Shown: positions 1 through 11,423 of the stretch, one piece after another
How positions within the stretch are numbered: the first letter of the stretch is position 1
Layout of the letters: each line of letters starts with the position of its first letter
Source of the DNA: Chaenocephalus aceratus
Lineage: Eukaryota > Chordata > Actinopteri > Perciformes > Channichthyidae
Assembly (NCBI GenBank): GCA_023974075.1
Contig: JAMFTG010000047.1
Span: 447,001 to 511,000 of the forward strand
Direction of reading: 5' to 3'
Length of the DNA: 64,000 bases
Notes under the pieces: generated by a model
Told to the model about the DNA's origin: nothing
Seen by the model: the letters and a program-made list of their open reading frames with translations, nothing else
Database searches by the model: none
Program-made: the position numbers and the translations under genes

Positions 1-480
1 GCCACATCATAGACTCTATGCATTACATTAATGCACACAATGTACAATAATATCCGTTTTCTTTTCTTATTGCTGCCGATGTTTTATTTTTATTCCATAT
101 TTTATTCCATTTCTTTGCAATGTAAATATTATATATTTTACTATATTTTTTATTATTTGTAATATTTGTTCTAGTTCTCTATCTGTGTTTTAATTGTTGT
201 TTTACTTTTATGTATGCACCACGGCACCAAGTCAAATTCCTCGTACGTGTAAACCTACCTGGTTATAAACCTGATTCTGATTCTAATTCAATATTCCAAT
301 GACTAATATGTAGACTATTCTGCACTATTTCTATTATATTCTATTTTATTTACTTGTGCTATTTTATCTGTTGTATTGTGTTGCTGTTGGAGGAGCCTGT
401 GACCTAAGGTTTTCATTGACATATCTACACTGTAGCTAATGACAATAAAAGCCTTGAACCTTGAACTTGAATCACGAAGA
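1..480 (+). repeat. LINE-like 3' tail fragment
   Basis: AT-rich stretch ending in 'gacaataaaagcctt' and then TTGAAC-type short repeats. Related sequence (a 'cattacattaatgcacaca' part and a 'ggaggagcctgtgacct' part) recurs near 52030-52180 and 55220-55430. The ending in a short tandem tail fits the 3' end of a fish non-LTR element. No coding sequence is visible and the clade is not assigned. Confidence 0.45.
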
Positions 481-508
481 GTTCATGGAAGGAGCTTTAA
501 AAGCCTAA

Positions 509-1141
509 CGGTACGTCCACACAGCAGCTTTTCAAAAATCTTGAACATCTTGGAGCTGGGCGTGTCTGAGAGCTTGGGGATTTTTTGCGAGCAACGCGAC
601 CAACAACCAATCACATGAATCTCCCGCCCCCGACATACAAAGCAAAAAACCCCGGGGATTTTATGCGAGCAATATATATATATATATAAACTCCCCAAAC
701 AGGAGAAAACCTACCAGTTTCCCCACTGCCTCTGCCACCTCCCTCCATGCCTGGTTCCTCCGGTTTGTATCCCGTTAATAGTTCTGGTTGTAAAGAACCG
801 GGTGATTTGCTACCGTAACTTCTCGTTTGGAATATGAGGAAATGAACTGCGGTCTGGTTCTCCCAGCTTACACGCGGTTTGATTGGCTAGCGCTTCTACT
901 GTCAGATTTGCATAAACGTGTTTGATTGGCTGGCGCCTCCAGCTCAGCTTCAAAAGTTGAACATTGCTCAACTTTTGAATCCTGGACATCCTGGAAATCC
1001 CGGAAATCTTCACTTCGCTGCCCCACAATGCAGTTCGGCGAAAAGCGAGGCAAAGTGACGTCATCCCCATTCAAAGTCAACGGGCAGAGAAGCGTTGGAA
1101 GCGGTGGAAGATTCGTCTAAAGCTGCTGTGTGGACGTACCG
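509..1141. mobile_element. Harbinger-type MITE with TAA target duplication
   Basis: The ends are inverted repeats: CGGTACGTCCACACAGCAGC on the left and its reverse complement on the right. Both are flanked by TAA (506-508 and 1142-1144). A 3-bp TAA/TTA duplication is typical of PIF/Harbinger elements. A 243-bp relative lies at 52925-53167. It sits in an ankrd54 intron, 23 bp from the donor of the exon at 1165-1289. It has no transposase. Confidence 0.75.
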
Positions 1142-1152
1142 TAAGCGAGCTA

Positions 1153-1359
<207 letters not shown>

Positions 1360-1380
1360 TTATAGAGCAGGATTGTGTCC

Positions 1381-2366
1381 TTAAAGGGAGGCAATCCTCA
1401 TGACACGCATTTTTTAATAATTATCATCCGATAAAACAGACCAGTCCGATGACGTTATCAGTGATTTTAAGCTGATTAATTACCGAAATAACATCAACCC
1501 TGTGGGCGACGCCATTTTGACGAGTCACATGACTTATTTTACCGGAAGTGACGTGAACTATACGTTTGGTGTCGAGGACAAATTGACGTATGTGCTTTGT
1601 TCATGTTGTTTACCCTAGTTACTCTCACAGTTCTTTTATAGCCTCATTGTATCGCGAAACATTGCTAAGAAGAAAAGGCTGTACCCGTCAAATTTACCCA
1701 CTTTTCATTTATTGGTTCAACCAAAGAGGTGCGTTTCACATCCTTCATGGCAACCAGTGCTGTTCTCAATACAGCTTTTTCTATTCCCTGTGTAAACATA
1801 TGCAATCCAAGTCGTCTGTGAACAGTTTATTTTCAAGCTCATGACAACATATGTTCATAAGAGGATTGTCCATGGCTACACACCGATCGCAAGTACACCA
1901 CTCATGTACAGGTCTCCCTACTCGCCCCGCGAAATCAATTGCACGAGTAAAGGGATCGTCTCCAGCAAGATCACCGTGCTGTTCATCGGCACTGTCCCTG
2001 CGGTTCTGGCCACTTGGCTGTATGGCTGAATCCCCCCATCCAATCTCTCCACATTGCTCAAAACTTCTTCCTCGGCTGACGAGTCCGAATTCAAATACTC
2101 CGCCATGTTTTCGTCGAATGAGCTGTTCGTGTGTTTACAAAGTGAACGCATAGATCACGTCACGACCTAGTTTTTCGGATCATGTGACTGAAAATGGCCA
2201 AAATGGCAGCTGCCTGACGGAATATACAGGTTTTGATAAAAAAGAGCTATAAAATCATTATTTACCGGGGAATATCGCTGATCTCTTCAGGGTATGGTTT
2301 AAATGTAATGTTTCACTAAATACTGAAGTTTTTATTAACTATCTAATGAGTGGAGCCTTCCTTTAA
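1381..2366 (-). mobile_element. TTAA-flanked DNA transposon, non-autonomous
   Basis: TTAA occurs at 1381-1384 and 2363-2366. Just inside are short imperfect inverted ends, AGGGAGGC on the left and GCCTTCCT on the right. TTAA duplication is the mark of piggyBac and Kolobok elements; the superfamily is not decided. It carries the broken zinc-domain ORF at 1781-2106. It lies in an ankrd54 intron. Confidence 0.55.
1781..2106 (-). pseudogene. P2X7-type cysteine-rich (zinc-binding) domain, frameshifted
   Basis: One frame from the ATG at 2104-2106 reads MAEYLNSDSSAEEEVLSNVE and on to GGIQPYS. A second frame then gives DEQHGDLAGDDPFTRAIDFA, HEWCTCDRCVAMDNPLMNIC and CHELE, and closes at the stop at 1781-1783. 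The WCxCxxCxxM...CC spacing resembles the cytosolic ballast domain of P2X7 receptors, which also occurs as isolated domains in fish genomes. The two halves are in different frames, so a frameshift lies near 2005-2025. It is inside the TTAA-flanked element, so I treat it as transposon cargo, not a host gene. Confidence 0.6.
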
Positions 2367-3540
2367 ACCTTGATATAAACTGGCATTTTAGCACGTCCGA
2401 TTCCCTCATTTCAGAGTCAATGTTTATTTCTATGGTTTTTGTTAGATGAAGTAAGGTCTGGGGTTAATACCAAGCCCCCAGGAAGTGCTCCGGACTCCGT
2501 TCCCACAATTCGTAGTGTCCAAATGGCGGTACTGCAACTTCCGTATCAGTCCGTGACGTCCCCGGGCCCGGAAAGACTTTTTCCCATTGTCTAACATCGG
2601 GAAAGAGACGTCTGTAAATCGTTGGATAATTTTTTTTTAACCAAATAAACTACCCAGTATGAACACTTATAGCCCTTATTAAAAACATTCGGTCCTCAAG
2701 TTGTAAAATGTGCTAATAACGTTATTCTGAGAGTTATTTTCCTCGGCATTATGAACGCGCATCGAAACCACGGGACGGCTTGATGTGAACAAGCCTTTTG
2801 GGGGGCGTGGTTAAAGTTGCGCATGCGCTATGAGCGAACATACGGGTACTTCTCAGGCATGCTGGGTAATCTGTGACGTTTCGCTCTCTCAAAAGTTGGG
2901 CCATTTTGTCCTCATGCACCAAAGAGCAGCTCTCATAAAGAACGAGGCCCCGCCTCCTACGCTGTATCCAGTTCTTATTATACATCCATGCAAGCCAAGC
3001 TGTTTTCAATTAGTCATGAAATGTATGAGAAAAATATGGGTTTCTTTGTTGTTTTTATTACATTTATTTACTGAGAAACCGTAAAAAACACACATTTTTG
3101 CAAACAATTTTTTTCTGCATGTTGATTTTTGTAGACTTCATAATATTTTCTAACTTACACTTAAACATTCCCTGTGGTACCTCTTTTTTGGGGGAAGTGA
3201 AAACCATAATAATTTATTTATCCCGGGTTTTGTGACAATTTCTTAATTTTAAGATGAAAAAAAAAAAAAAGTTAAATACAAAATAAATAAAGATATTTAT
3301 ATAAACCTAATAAGTTCAAGTAAAATGTCAAAAAAGATCAAACGGAATACAAATATTAACAGAAAGTAAAATGAATTGTTGTACACTACAATATATGTCA
3401 AATGTGCCTTTACTTCCTGCTCATACAATGTTTTACTGCACATTCACAGTTAAACTTTGATTTTGTATACATATGCTTATTCTATTTTTTTTTTTAAAGT
3501 ATTTTAATTTATTTAATTATTGGTGTGACAGAGCTCTCAC
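2367..3540. other. ankrd54 intron, no feature recognised
   Basis: AT-rich intronic sequence with A and T homopolymers. No conserved coding signal is seen on either strand. A small palindromic or TE-like GC-rich patch lies at 2500-2580. Confidence 0.5.
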
Positions 3541-3588
3541 CTCCTCTCAGCAGCGTGGTGATCACAGGCACGTGGTTGGTGCAGGCCG
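3541..3588 (-). CDS. ankrd54: ankrd54, fifth exon seen
   Basis: 48-bp exon with donor GT at 3539-3540 and acceptor AG at 3589-3590. Joined to the previous exon's last G it reads AACTNHVPVITTLLRG, the second half of an ankyrin repeat (consensus A-C-x-N-H, then VI.LLL..GA). It enters with two bases and leaves with one, matching both neighbours. The sequence corresponds closely to the human ANKRD54 segment as I know it. Confidence 0.93.
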
Positions 3589-3796
3589 CTGCTCACACAC
3601 AGGGTAATAAGGAGAAGTTACAAAACAAAGAGAAAAGGGTTTGAAAACTCCTGCTGCAAGAAAACCATCTCTAAAACCTTTGCTGTATGTCCTTCATCTG
3701 ATAACTATCTGCAGCTGCCAGAGGTGGGAAGGAGTGGAGTACAAATACTTCGTTACTGTACTTCAGTACATGTTTCTGGTATCAGTACTTTACTCA

Positions 3797-4863
3797 CCCA
3801 AATACCTGTACTTTCTATTTCTTACATGTTGAACCCAAATACCTGTACTTTCTACTTCTTACATGTTGAACACTAATACCTGTACTTTCTACTTCTTACA
3901 TGTTGAACTCAAATACCTGTACTTTCTACTTCTTACATGTTGAACACTAATACCTGTACTTTCTACTTCTTACATGTTGAACTCAAATACCTGTACTTTC
4001 TACTTCTTACATGTTGAACACAAATACCTGTACTTTCTACTTCTTACATGTTGAAACTAATACCTGTACTTTCTACTTCTTACATGTTGAACTCAAATAC
4101 CTGTACTTTCTACTTCTTACATGTTGAACTCAAATACCTGTACTTTCTACTTCTTACATGTTGAACCCAAATACCTGTACTTTCTACTTCTTACATGTTG
4201 AACCAAATACCTGTACTTTCTACTTCTTACATGTTGAACTCAAATACCTGTACTTTCTACTTCTTACATGTTGAACTCAAATACCTGTACTTTCTACTTC
4301 TTACATGTTGAACTCAAATACCTGTACTTTCTACTTCTCACATGTTGAACCAAATACCTGTACTTTCTACTTCTTACATGTTGAACCCAAATACCTGTAC
4401 TTTCTACTTCTCACATGTTGAACTCAAATACCTGTACTTTCTACTTCTCACATGTTGAACTCAAATACCTGTACTTTCTACTTCTTACATGTTGAACTCA
4501 AATACCTGTACTTTCTACTTCTTACATGTTGAACCCAAATACCTGTACTTTCTACTTCTTACATGTTGAACCCAAATACCTGTACTTTCTACTTCTCACA
4601 TGTTGAACTCAAATACCTGTACTTTCTACTTCTCACATGTTGAACTCAAATACCTGTACTTTCTACTTCTTACATGTTGAACTCAAATACCTGTACTTTC
4701 TACTTCTTACATGTTGAACTCAAATACCTGTACTTTCTACTTCTTACATGTTTGAACCCAAATACCTGTACTTTCTACTTCTTACATGTTGAACCCAAAT
4801 ACCTGTACTTTCTACTTCTTACATGTTGAACTCAAATACTTGTACTTTCTACTTCTCTCATGT
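3797..4863. repeat. 37-bp minisatellite, about 29 units
   Basis: Tandem copies of 'aaatacctgtactttctact' followed by 'tcttacatgttgaactc'. Unit length is 36-38 bp with few substitutions (TTACATG or TCACATG; ACTC, ACCC or ACACT). It lies in the ankrd54 intron between the exons at 3541 and 5316. The flanks (about 3725-3796 and 5100-5260) carry 'tacttttactt / gagtaa' sequence of a common fish repeat, suggesting the array grew inside one. Confidence 0.9.
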
Positions 4864-5199
4864 TCCAAACAGCTGGTTCCTTTAGTCTGAATGTGTGTTG
4901 GTGCGTGGTCATTATTCTTTAGAGTCACTGCGTGCCTATTGGTTGGAACACGATCCGTGTATCCATCACTTCCTGGTCTTCTCTAAAGAAGAGGGACCAA
5001 TGGAAACGTTGTCATGTTGCCGTTGGTCACCATGGAAACATTCATTAGCTAACAATGACATTATTGTTCTATTAATATAAAGGGAGGTCAGGTACTCTTT
5101 AAAACAGCTGCTAGCTATGGGTACTTTTTACTGAAGTACACTTCAAAGCCTCTTTACTTTTACTTGAGTAAAGAAGTTTAGTCAGTACTTCTACTTTCA

Positions 5200-5412
<213 letters not shown>

Positions 5413-5590
5413 TTAAAGTTTTATATATATACTTATATAACTACTTCGAACTTTCCAATTTCTACCGTTTATCTCGCTCATTTCTGTTCAATGATTCCTC
5501 TTTCAGAACGGCACAGTTCTTCCCTCTAAATCCTGAAATACTTACTTTTTTGTATATTTATTGTAAGCATTTCTTTCTATTAGTTTTAAC

Positions 5591-5990
5591 TAGGGCTGTC
5601 AAGCGATTACAATTTTTTTAATCAGATTAATCACAGCTTAAAAATGAATTAATCAGATTAATCACCATTCGAACTATGTCCAAAATATGCCATTTATTTA
5701 TGTATATTGTTGGGAATGGAAAGATAAATGAAAGAAGGCGGATATATCCATTTAACATACAGTATCTGTTTATTATAACATTTTTCTGCGTGTCAAAATG
5801 AAAGACAACCCACACACCTATCAATCATCAAACCGTGGGCTCTTAATTCATTACGTGTTGATTTCTATCAACGGGGAGTACTTCAGGAAAGTCGACAGAG
5901 GGGGGGGGGGGGGCTAGTGGAGTACTTCAGGAAAGTCGACAGAGGGGGGGGGGGGGGCTAGTGGAGTACTTCGTGACCACAGAGTGTGAA
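5591..5990. repeat. TAGGGCTGTCAA-type interspersed repeat plus duplicated poly-G block
   Basis: Starts TAGGGCTGTCAAGCGATTAC. It is clearly related to the copies at 31230, 33654 and 35218 in the NLR introns. Near its end a block of about 50 bp, 'gtggagtacttcaggaaagt' plus 'cgacagag' and a run of 12 or more Gs, is present twice (about 5875-5960). No intact coding frame is seen. Confidence 0.65.
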
Positions 5991-6479
5991 CGTTGTGATC
6001 AGCTGTTTTAGCGCAGTTCTCCGCAGCCGGTTGGCGTAGTTTTGGCACAGTTCCGTTGTACAGACCGACGTTAACAGCAGCCTGTCTGCACACGGAGACC
6101 GACTCTGTCGTCCGGTGATCTAACCGCCTTCTGGAAAAGCTTCACAAGTACGTCTCTACAAAGCAAATTCCTTGTACGTGTAAACCCCGACAATAAACAT
6201 GATATTAATTCAAAACGTTGAGTAAATTACATTTAAAAAAACACCAACAGATTATTCAAAATAAGTGAATAATACGTTTTTTTTTAATTATAAATAAGTG
6301 TTTTATTTTATGTGAAAACGATCTTATATTGTTATAAGTAATAACTAAAGCTTATAAAATCAATTCAGTAAAGGGAAAGGAACAAAATGTCACTTTGAAT
6401 TGAAGTAAAAAAAAAGCCTTGAAAGAAAGTAAAGTACAAGTTACGCTCCAACCCTGTTGCAGTGTAAATGATTTCCTAT

Positions 6480-7309
6480 TAGGGATGTCCCGATCACCTT
6501 TTTTTGCTCCCGATCCGATTCCGATCATTTGATTTTGACAATCTGCCGATACCGATTTTTCCCGATCCGATCTTTATGCAATGCATTAAGAGAAAAAAAA
6601 AAAAAAGGTAACAGATAACGGCTGGTCATCCAACGCGATGAATTCAGCTATCTTGGCTGTTATGTTTTGGCCTTTTCACTGTTCTGGGGCCGTTTCTCTT
6701 TCCTTTTAGAAGTCTCTGAAAGTGTCGGTTGTTTCAGTGCCGTTCCCTGAGTGGCCGCTGTGTACTCGTCGTGTTGTTGTTGGTGTTTGTTTCTCAGGTG
6801 GCGTATTAGATTTAGTCGTGTTGAACGTAGCTCTGTTCTTTCCACCACGCGGAACCTCTGCCTTGCAAACATTGCATCTGGCTGTTACACTGCCTTCGCT
6901 TTCAATTTTATAATACTTCCAAACTCCTGACATTTTCTCTGTCCCGACTCCCGAGTCACCAGCTGAACGTAGCCTCTCGCTAGCTTGCTGCTACTATTAG
7001 ACACTGCGCCCACTCTGTTGCCAGATTTCAGAGAAATAAGCAACCAGGTCTGAAAACAAGCCCAAAGAAAGCAACACATACATGATGTTGTGTAATTTTA
7101 AACCAAAACTAAGTCCTCAGGATGACTTTAAGACGTGAACATGGTCATTTTTGTTTTGTAACATTAAATGAAAAAAAAAAAAATTTATAAAAAAAAAAAA
7201 AAAAAAAAAAAATCCCGATCCCCGATTTTTTTCTCCCGATCCCCGATCTTTTGAAAATCACGTGATCGGCTCCGATCCCCGATCACGTGATCGGATCGGG
7301 ACATCTCTA
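6480..7309 (-). mobile_element. hAT element, deleted, with BED-finger remnant
   Basis: The ends are TAGGGATGTCCCGATC and GATCGGGACATCTCTA, imperfect inverted repeats. They are flanked by a perfect 8-bp duplication TTTCCTAT (6472-6479 and 7310-7317). An 8-bp TSD and these ends fit the hAT superfamily. Inside lies the start of a BED-finger ORF; the catalytic part is gone. It lies in an ankrd54 intron. Confidence 0.85.
6660..6933 (-). pseudogene. BED zinc finger of a hAT transposase, frameshifted and truncated
   Basis: From the ATG at 6931-6933 one frame reads MSGVWKYYKIESEGSVTARC then NVCKAEVPRGGK. The neighbouring frame continues TRLNLIRHLRNKHQQQHDEY. Together they give the BED pattern (aromatic W..Y, CxxC, then HxxxxH) of ZBED/hAT DNA-binding domains. 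The CxxC and the H...H halves are in different frames, so one small indel separates them. No DDE/RW catalytic region follows inside the element. Confidence 0.75.
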
Positions 7310-7522
7310 TTTCCTATGATACCGTCATGACAGCTGATTCTTAGTGTTTGGTTTGTGTGTTTTTTTAATGCAAAGACCATCTAATATTGTTTATAAGAAA
7401 TATTAACTAAAGCTTATTTTTTACTAGTACTTTGTATGATGACAAATACAGATATATTCTATTCTAAAGTACAAGTTATGCTCCAACCCTGATGCAGTAT
7501 TGAGACACAAAGTCCCTCCCTC

Positions 7523-8132
7523 TCCGGTGACCACCTTGGGACATTATTTCGGAAAGATTATGGATTGAAGTCAACGGCGAGAGAGAAATTATCTTTCGAT
7601 CCCGTTTGAATTGTGCCACGAATTACACATATGATGTTTGTCAATCTTAAACAAATAATTCCCACGTAAAAAAAGTCACAGTTTGTCGTAAAACTGTTGA
7701 AATATGGAAATATGGACTCTGAAAAATACGCAACTAGAAAGACTACAAATCCCAGAGTAAGTGATGTCATGACTGATGTCGTAATTTATTCCCTTTACCG
7801 GAACCGACTAACTCCCCTTTTGTGTATACAGCTCTCAACATGCCCAGACTTGGAGTGATTTTCAAATGTGCCAACGTGACGTCCGTCTTGGTGTCGTGTG
7901 TGGTGCGAGACCAGAGATGTAGTTCATTGAGCGGTTTCACACAAAAAAAACGACTTCACATTTTTACGACAACATTTTTTTTTCTTGACTTGCAAAATTA
8001 TCTTTTGAATTGACAAACATCACATGTGTACTTCGTGGCACAATTCAAACGGGATCGAAAGATAACTTTTCTCTCGCCATCGACTTCAATACATATTTTT
8101 TTCCGAAATAAGGTCCCATGGAGGCCACCGGA
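7523..8132. repeat. Inverted-repeat element with arms of about 120 bp
   Basis: The left arm (about 7523-7645: 'ccggtgaccaccttgggac', 'gatcccgtttgaattgtgcc') reappears as its reverse complement at about 8012-8132 ('ggcacaattcaaacgggatc', 'ggtcccatggaggccaccgg'). About 370 bp of unrelated sequence lies between. This is the form of a MITE or foldback element. It lies in the ankrd54 intron before the exon at 8575. Confidence 0.7.
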
Positions 8133-8150
8133 CTTCGCCTCTCTATACAT

Positions 8151-8521
8151 CAGGGGTGTCAAACTCAATTTCATCGCGGGCCACATTCGCATAAAGGTTG
8201 CACTCAAAGGGCCGGTTGTAACTATATAAATATATAAAATATACATAAAATAATGTAGCCTATTATATGACATTATTGCCTCTGAATTGGATTAGTATCG
8301 GATAGGATAATAACTTAGTCATTAACTACGTCTGAAAGCAGAAGTCTCTTCAGTGTGCATGTCACAAAACGAGATGCATTGTGGGACATGTAGTTTATGG
8401 GCAACCTGCTTCTGTAAAGTGGCATGTAACCGTATTATATTCTTTGCAAGCTCTTGCGGGGCCACATAAAATGAAGACGCGGGCCGGATTTGGCCCCCGG
8501 GCCTTGAGTTTGACACCCCTG
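8151..8521. mobile_element. Short hAT-type MITE (CAGGGGTGTCAAACTCA ends)
   Basis: Perfect terminal inverted repeats CAGGGGTGTCAAACTCA and TGAGTTTGACACCCCTG. They are flanked by a near-identical 8-bp duplication, CTATACAT on the left and CTCTACAT on the right. These ends are typical of hAT-derived MITEs widespread in vertebrates. Its right end is 54 bp from the exon at 8575. Confidence 0.85.
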
Positions 8522-8560
8522 CTCTACATGGTTTCCTTTAATGCTGTCCCGATCAGTTTA

Positions 8561-8707
<147 letters not shown>

Positions 8708-8989
8708 TTAGCTTTTATAAGAAAGGCCACCTAATTGTGACATCTGTCTGTCACTATAAAAGACTACAATTCCCACGGTGCCTCTCTAACGTGACAGTGA
8801 TGGGCAGCAAGAGGAACCGTTTTTAACCGTTCAATTACCCTTTAAATTATTAAGCTATATAAGCCTCATCAAGAAAGAAAGAATACCGACGTTGTTTATT
8901 ATTTTATTTGAGTTTTGCCGATTTGTTTTGAATATTGTAAAGGTCTCTTTTCTTAGTTGCATGTGTAAAAGTTATTTTATTTTGAGCAA

Positions 8990-9290
8990 ACACATCGAAT
9001 AACATCATCTAATAGAATAGAATAGAATCATTTAATGTCATTAAACATGTCCACTGAAAGAAAGAAAAGCTTCTCCCTTTTAAAAGGTGCCATCAAAACA
9101 TCACAACAACAAATACACGCAGTATACATACTTATGTAAGAATAACGTACAGTCATTATTTCCAGGGGTACGAAAAAAGAAATGTAATAAATAATAATAG
9201 GTTTGTATTTATAATAATGATATATATGTATAAATATACCCAGTCACGTTTGCTGAGGATGACTAAGGGGTATGAGTTCAGGAGTTTAGT
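8990..9290. other. ankrd54 intron, LINE-tail-like and AT-rich sequence
   Basis: Contains 'agaatagaatagaatcattt' and following A-rich sequence of the kind found near 3' ends of fish LINE fragments. Nothing coding is recognised. Confidence 0.3.
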
Positions 9291-9709
9291 GCAATGATGG
9301 CTCAGATCGGAGGCCAAGCAACTCTTCAAACTGTAAGTATTATAAAGGAAGAAAACGAGTTAAAACATGTCCGTTTAAGAAAAACAAGGAAGGAAGCCAC
9401 GACACAACCTTTATTAATCATCAGACATGTTACTGCATCCCCAGCACTGTCCAAGATTCAAAGGCTTTTTTGCCTGAAGCACAACAGCTACATATGTGGC
9501 AAGAGCGTGCAAAGAATATAATATTCAATCCAATTGGTGTAATTGTTGAATATTTGCTTTCTATTATTTACCCTAGACTTCTGCTTTCAGACGTATTTAT
9601 TTATGAAGTTATTACCGGAACTGAGAATGATCCAATGCAGAGCCAATAATGTCACATAATACATTATTTAATATATATTATATATGTATCTTTATATAGG
9701 GAAGCAAAG

Positions 9710-9933
9710 AGTGTGCAAAGCTGTCATCAAGGCAAAAGGGGGCTAATTTGAAGAATCTCAAATATAAATAATATTCTGGATTTTTTTAACACTTTTTTGT
9801 TTACTAGATAATTCCATATGTGTTCTTTTATAGTTTGTATGTCTTCAGTATTCATCTACAATGTAGAAAATTATTAAAATAAATAAAAACCTTCGAATGA
9901 GAAGGTGTGTCCAAACTTTTGACTGGTACTGTA
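9710..9933 (+). mobile_element. Tc1-like transposon, right-end remnant
   Basis: Ends in 'gtgtgtccaaacttttgact' then 'ggtactgta', the recognised right inverted terminus of a fish Tc1-like element. It is preceded by its usual AT-rich 3' region ('ctaatttgaagaatctcaaa', 'tttgtttacta'). The matching left end and the transposase are not seen, so this is a truncated copy. It lies in an ankrd54 intron. Confidence 0.75.
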
Positions 9934-10132
9934 TATTTATATAGTTACACCGTTTGAGTGTAAGCATAATGCTAACGTGAGCCGCCATGACGTTGAGTTT
10001 GACAAAACTGAGACAAAGGTGCTCGTGAAATGCATGAAATAAAATAAGATAATACCAAATGTAAAATAAACGCTGTATAGTGGAATAAAATACGCCTTTT
10101 TGTAATAATATATAAATATGTGGACTGCTCAC

Positions 10133-10180
10133 CTGTGTCGATGTCGTTGCTGTTTGCGGCTTCCCTCAGTCGCTTCACCG
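10133..10180 (-). CDS. ankrd54: ankrd54, second exon
   Basis: 48-bp exon with donor GT at 10131-10132 and acceptor AG at 10181-10182. With one base from exon 1 it reads AVKRLREAANSNDIDT, matching the ANKRD54 segment just before the first ankyrin repeat (KRLR-[DE]-xAN-x-ND). The phase (one base required from exon 1) is the key evidence that exon 1 as present here is out of frame by one base. Confidence 0.93.
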
Positions 10181-10399
10181 CTGGGGAGATATTCAAAGTG
10201 ATAATGATGTAAATATTGCGGCTGGATGAAAGGGAACAGATCAGACACGGGCTAACACGGGGATAGTGACGAGCTTCTCTGAGCAACACATGATGTGATG
10301 CAAGTACCTTCAATTGGGGCAAAATACACAAACTACAATATGAAATGTATTTGTTGGAGATAAAAGCAGAATAATAATATTTTGAAATACTTGAAGTAC

Positions 10400-11400
10400 A
10401 TTTAGCTGATATTATTTCTGTATTTAGGACTTGTACTTGTAATGGAGTGTTGTGGGAGCGTAGTATTTCTACTTTTACTACAGGATCTGAGTACTTCTTC
10501 CACCACTGTACACACACAAAGCTGAGCTTGATTTGTTGCAGGTATTTTGTTAAACAGATGTAGCCTACACCTAGCTCTGAGATCCTTTACTTAAGTAAAG
10601 TAGAAATACTATGGACTTAAAATACTCAATTACAAGTACAAATCCTGAATTCAAAATGTTGAGTAGAGAAGTATTATTGTGTACTCCAAGTATAAAAGTA
10701 AAAGTACTCAGTTTTCAGAATGGCTCTTTTCACAGAATCATATTATTTCAGAATAATGTTTTTATTTTGTTAATCATAAATAAATAAATGTCACATATTT
10801 TTTATCTTGAAGTCTGTCAGAGTTGAGCCAATTCAATTAACTTTTTTAAATACCTGGTAGGCTACATTTTTAGAACAGTACTGCATCAAAATCATACGCA
10901 TATCGTGTGTAATTATATGTACTAAAAAGTGTTAAATAGATATAGTGCAATATTTGTCACTTAAATATAGTGGAGTAGAAACAGGACAACGTAGAAATAC
11001 TCAAGAGCAGTACAAGTATGTCAAAATAGAAAAATGTTATGTGTCTGTTGATTGTGTATATATAGGATATACATATTTTATATATATTTGTATTTTTGTA
11101 TTTGGGATTGTGGGAAACGGTATTTCGATCTCTCTGTCTGTACACACAAACTGAAAGATTGACAATACAGTTGACTTTGAATAGATATAGTAAATGTAAT
11201 GGAGTAGAAACAGGACAACGTGGAAATACTCAAGAGGAATACAAGTATGTCAAAATAGAAAGTACTTGAGTGAATGCCCTTTTAATAGTTTTGTTAATTT
11301 TTCTAGTTGAGTTAAATGTGACTGAAACTGAAAGATTGACAATAAAGTTGACTTTGAAAATACTTTGTAAATGCACTTTAAATAGTTTAGTTTGGTTTTC
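10400..11400. repeat. Interspersed repeats with 'gtacttgtaatggagt'-type sequence, partly duplicated
   Basis: The first ankrd54 intron. Motifs such as 'acttttactacaggatctga' and 'cttaagtaaagtagaaatac' belong to a common fish repeat. A stretch at about 10970-11035 ('ggagtagaaacaggacaacg') recurs at about 11200-11265, and 'ctgaaagattgacaataaag' recurs nearby. No coding sequence is seen. Confidence 0.5.
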
Positions 11401-11423
11401 TAATTAAGTGAAATGTTACTCAC

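Noticed and set aside
3797..4863. CRISPR-like array
   Set aside because: The units are contiguous, with no unique spacers, in a eukaryotic intron. It is a minisatellite.
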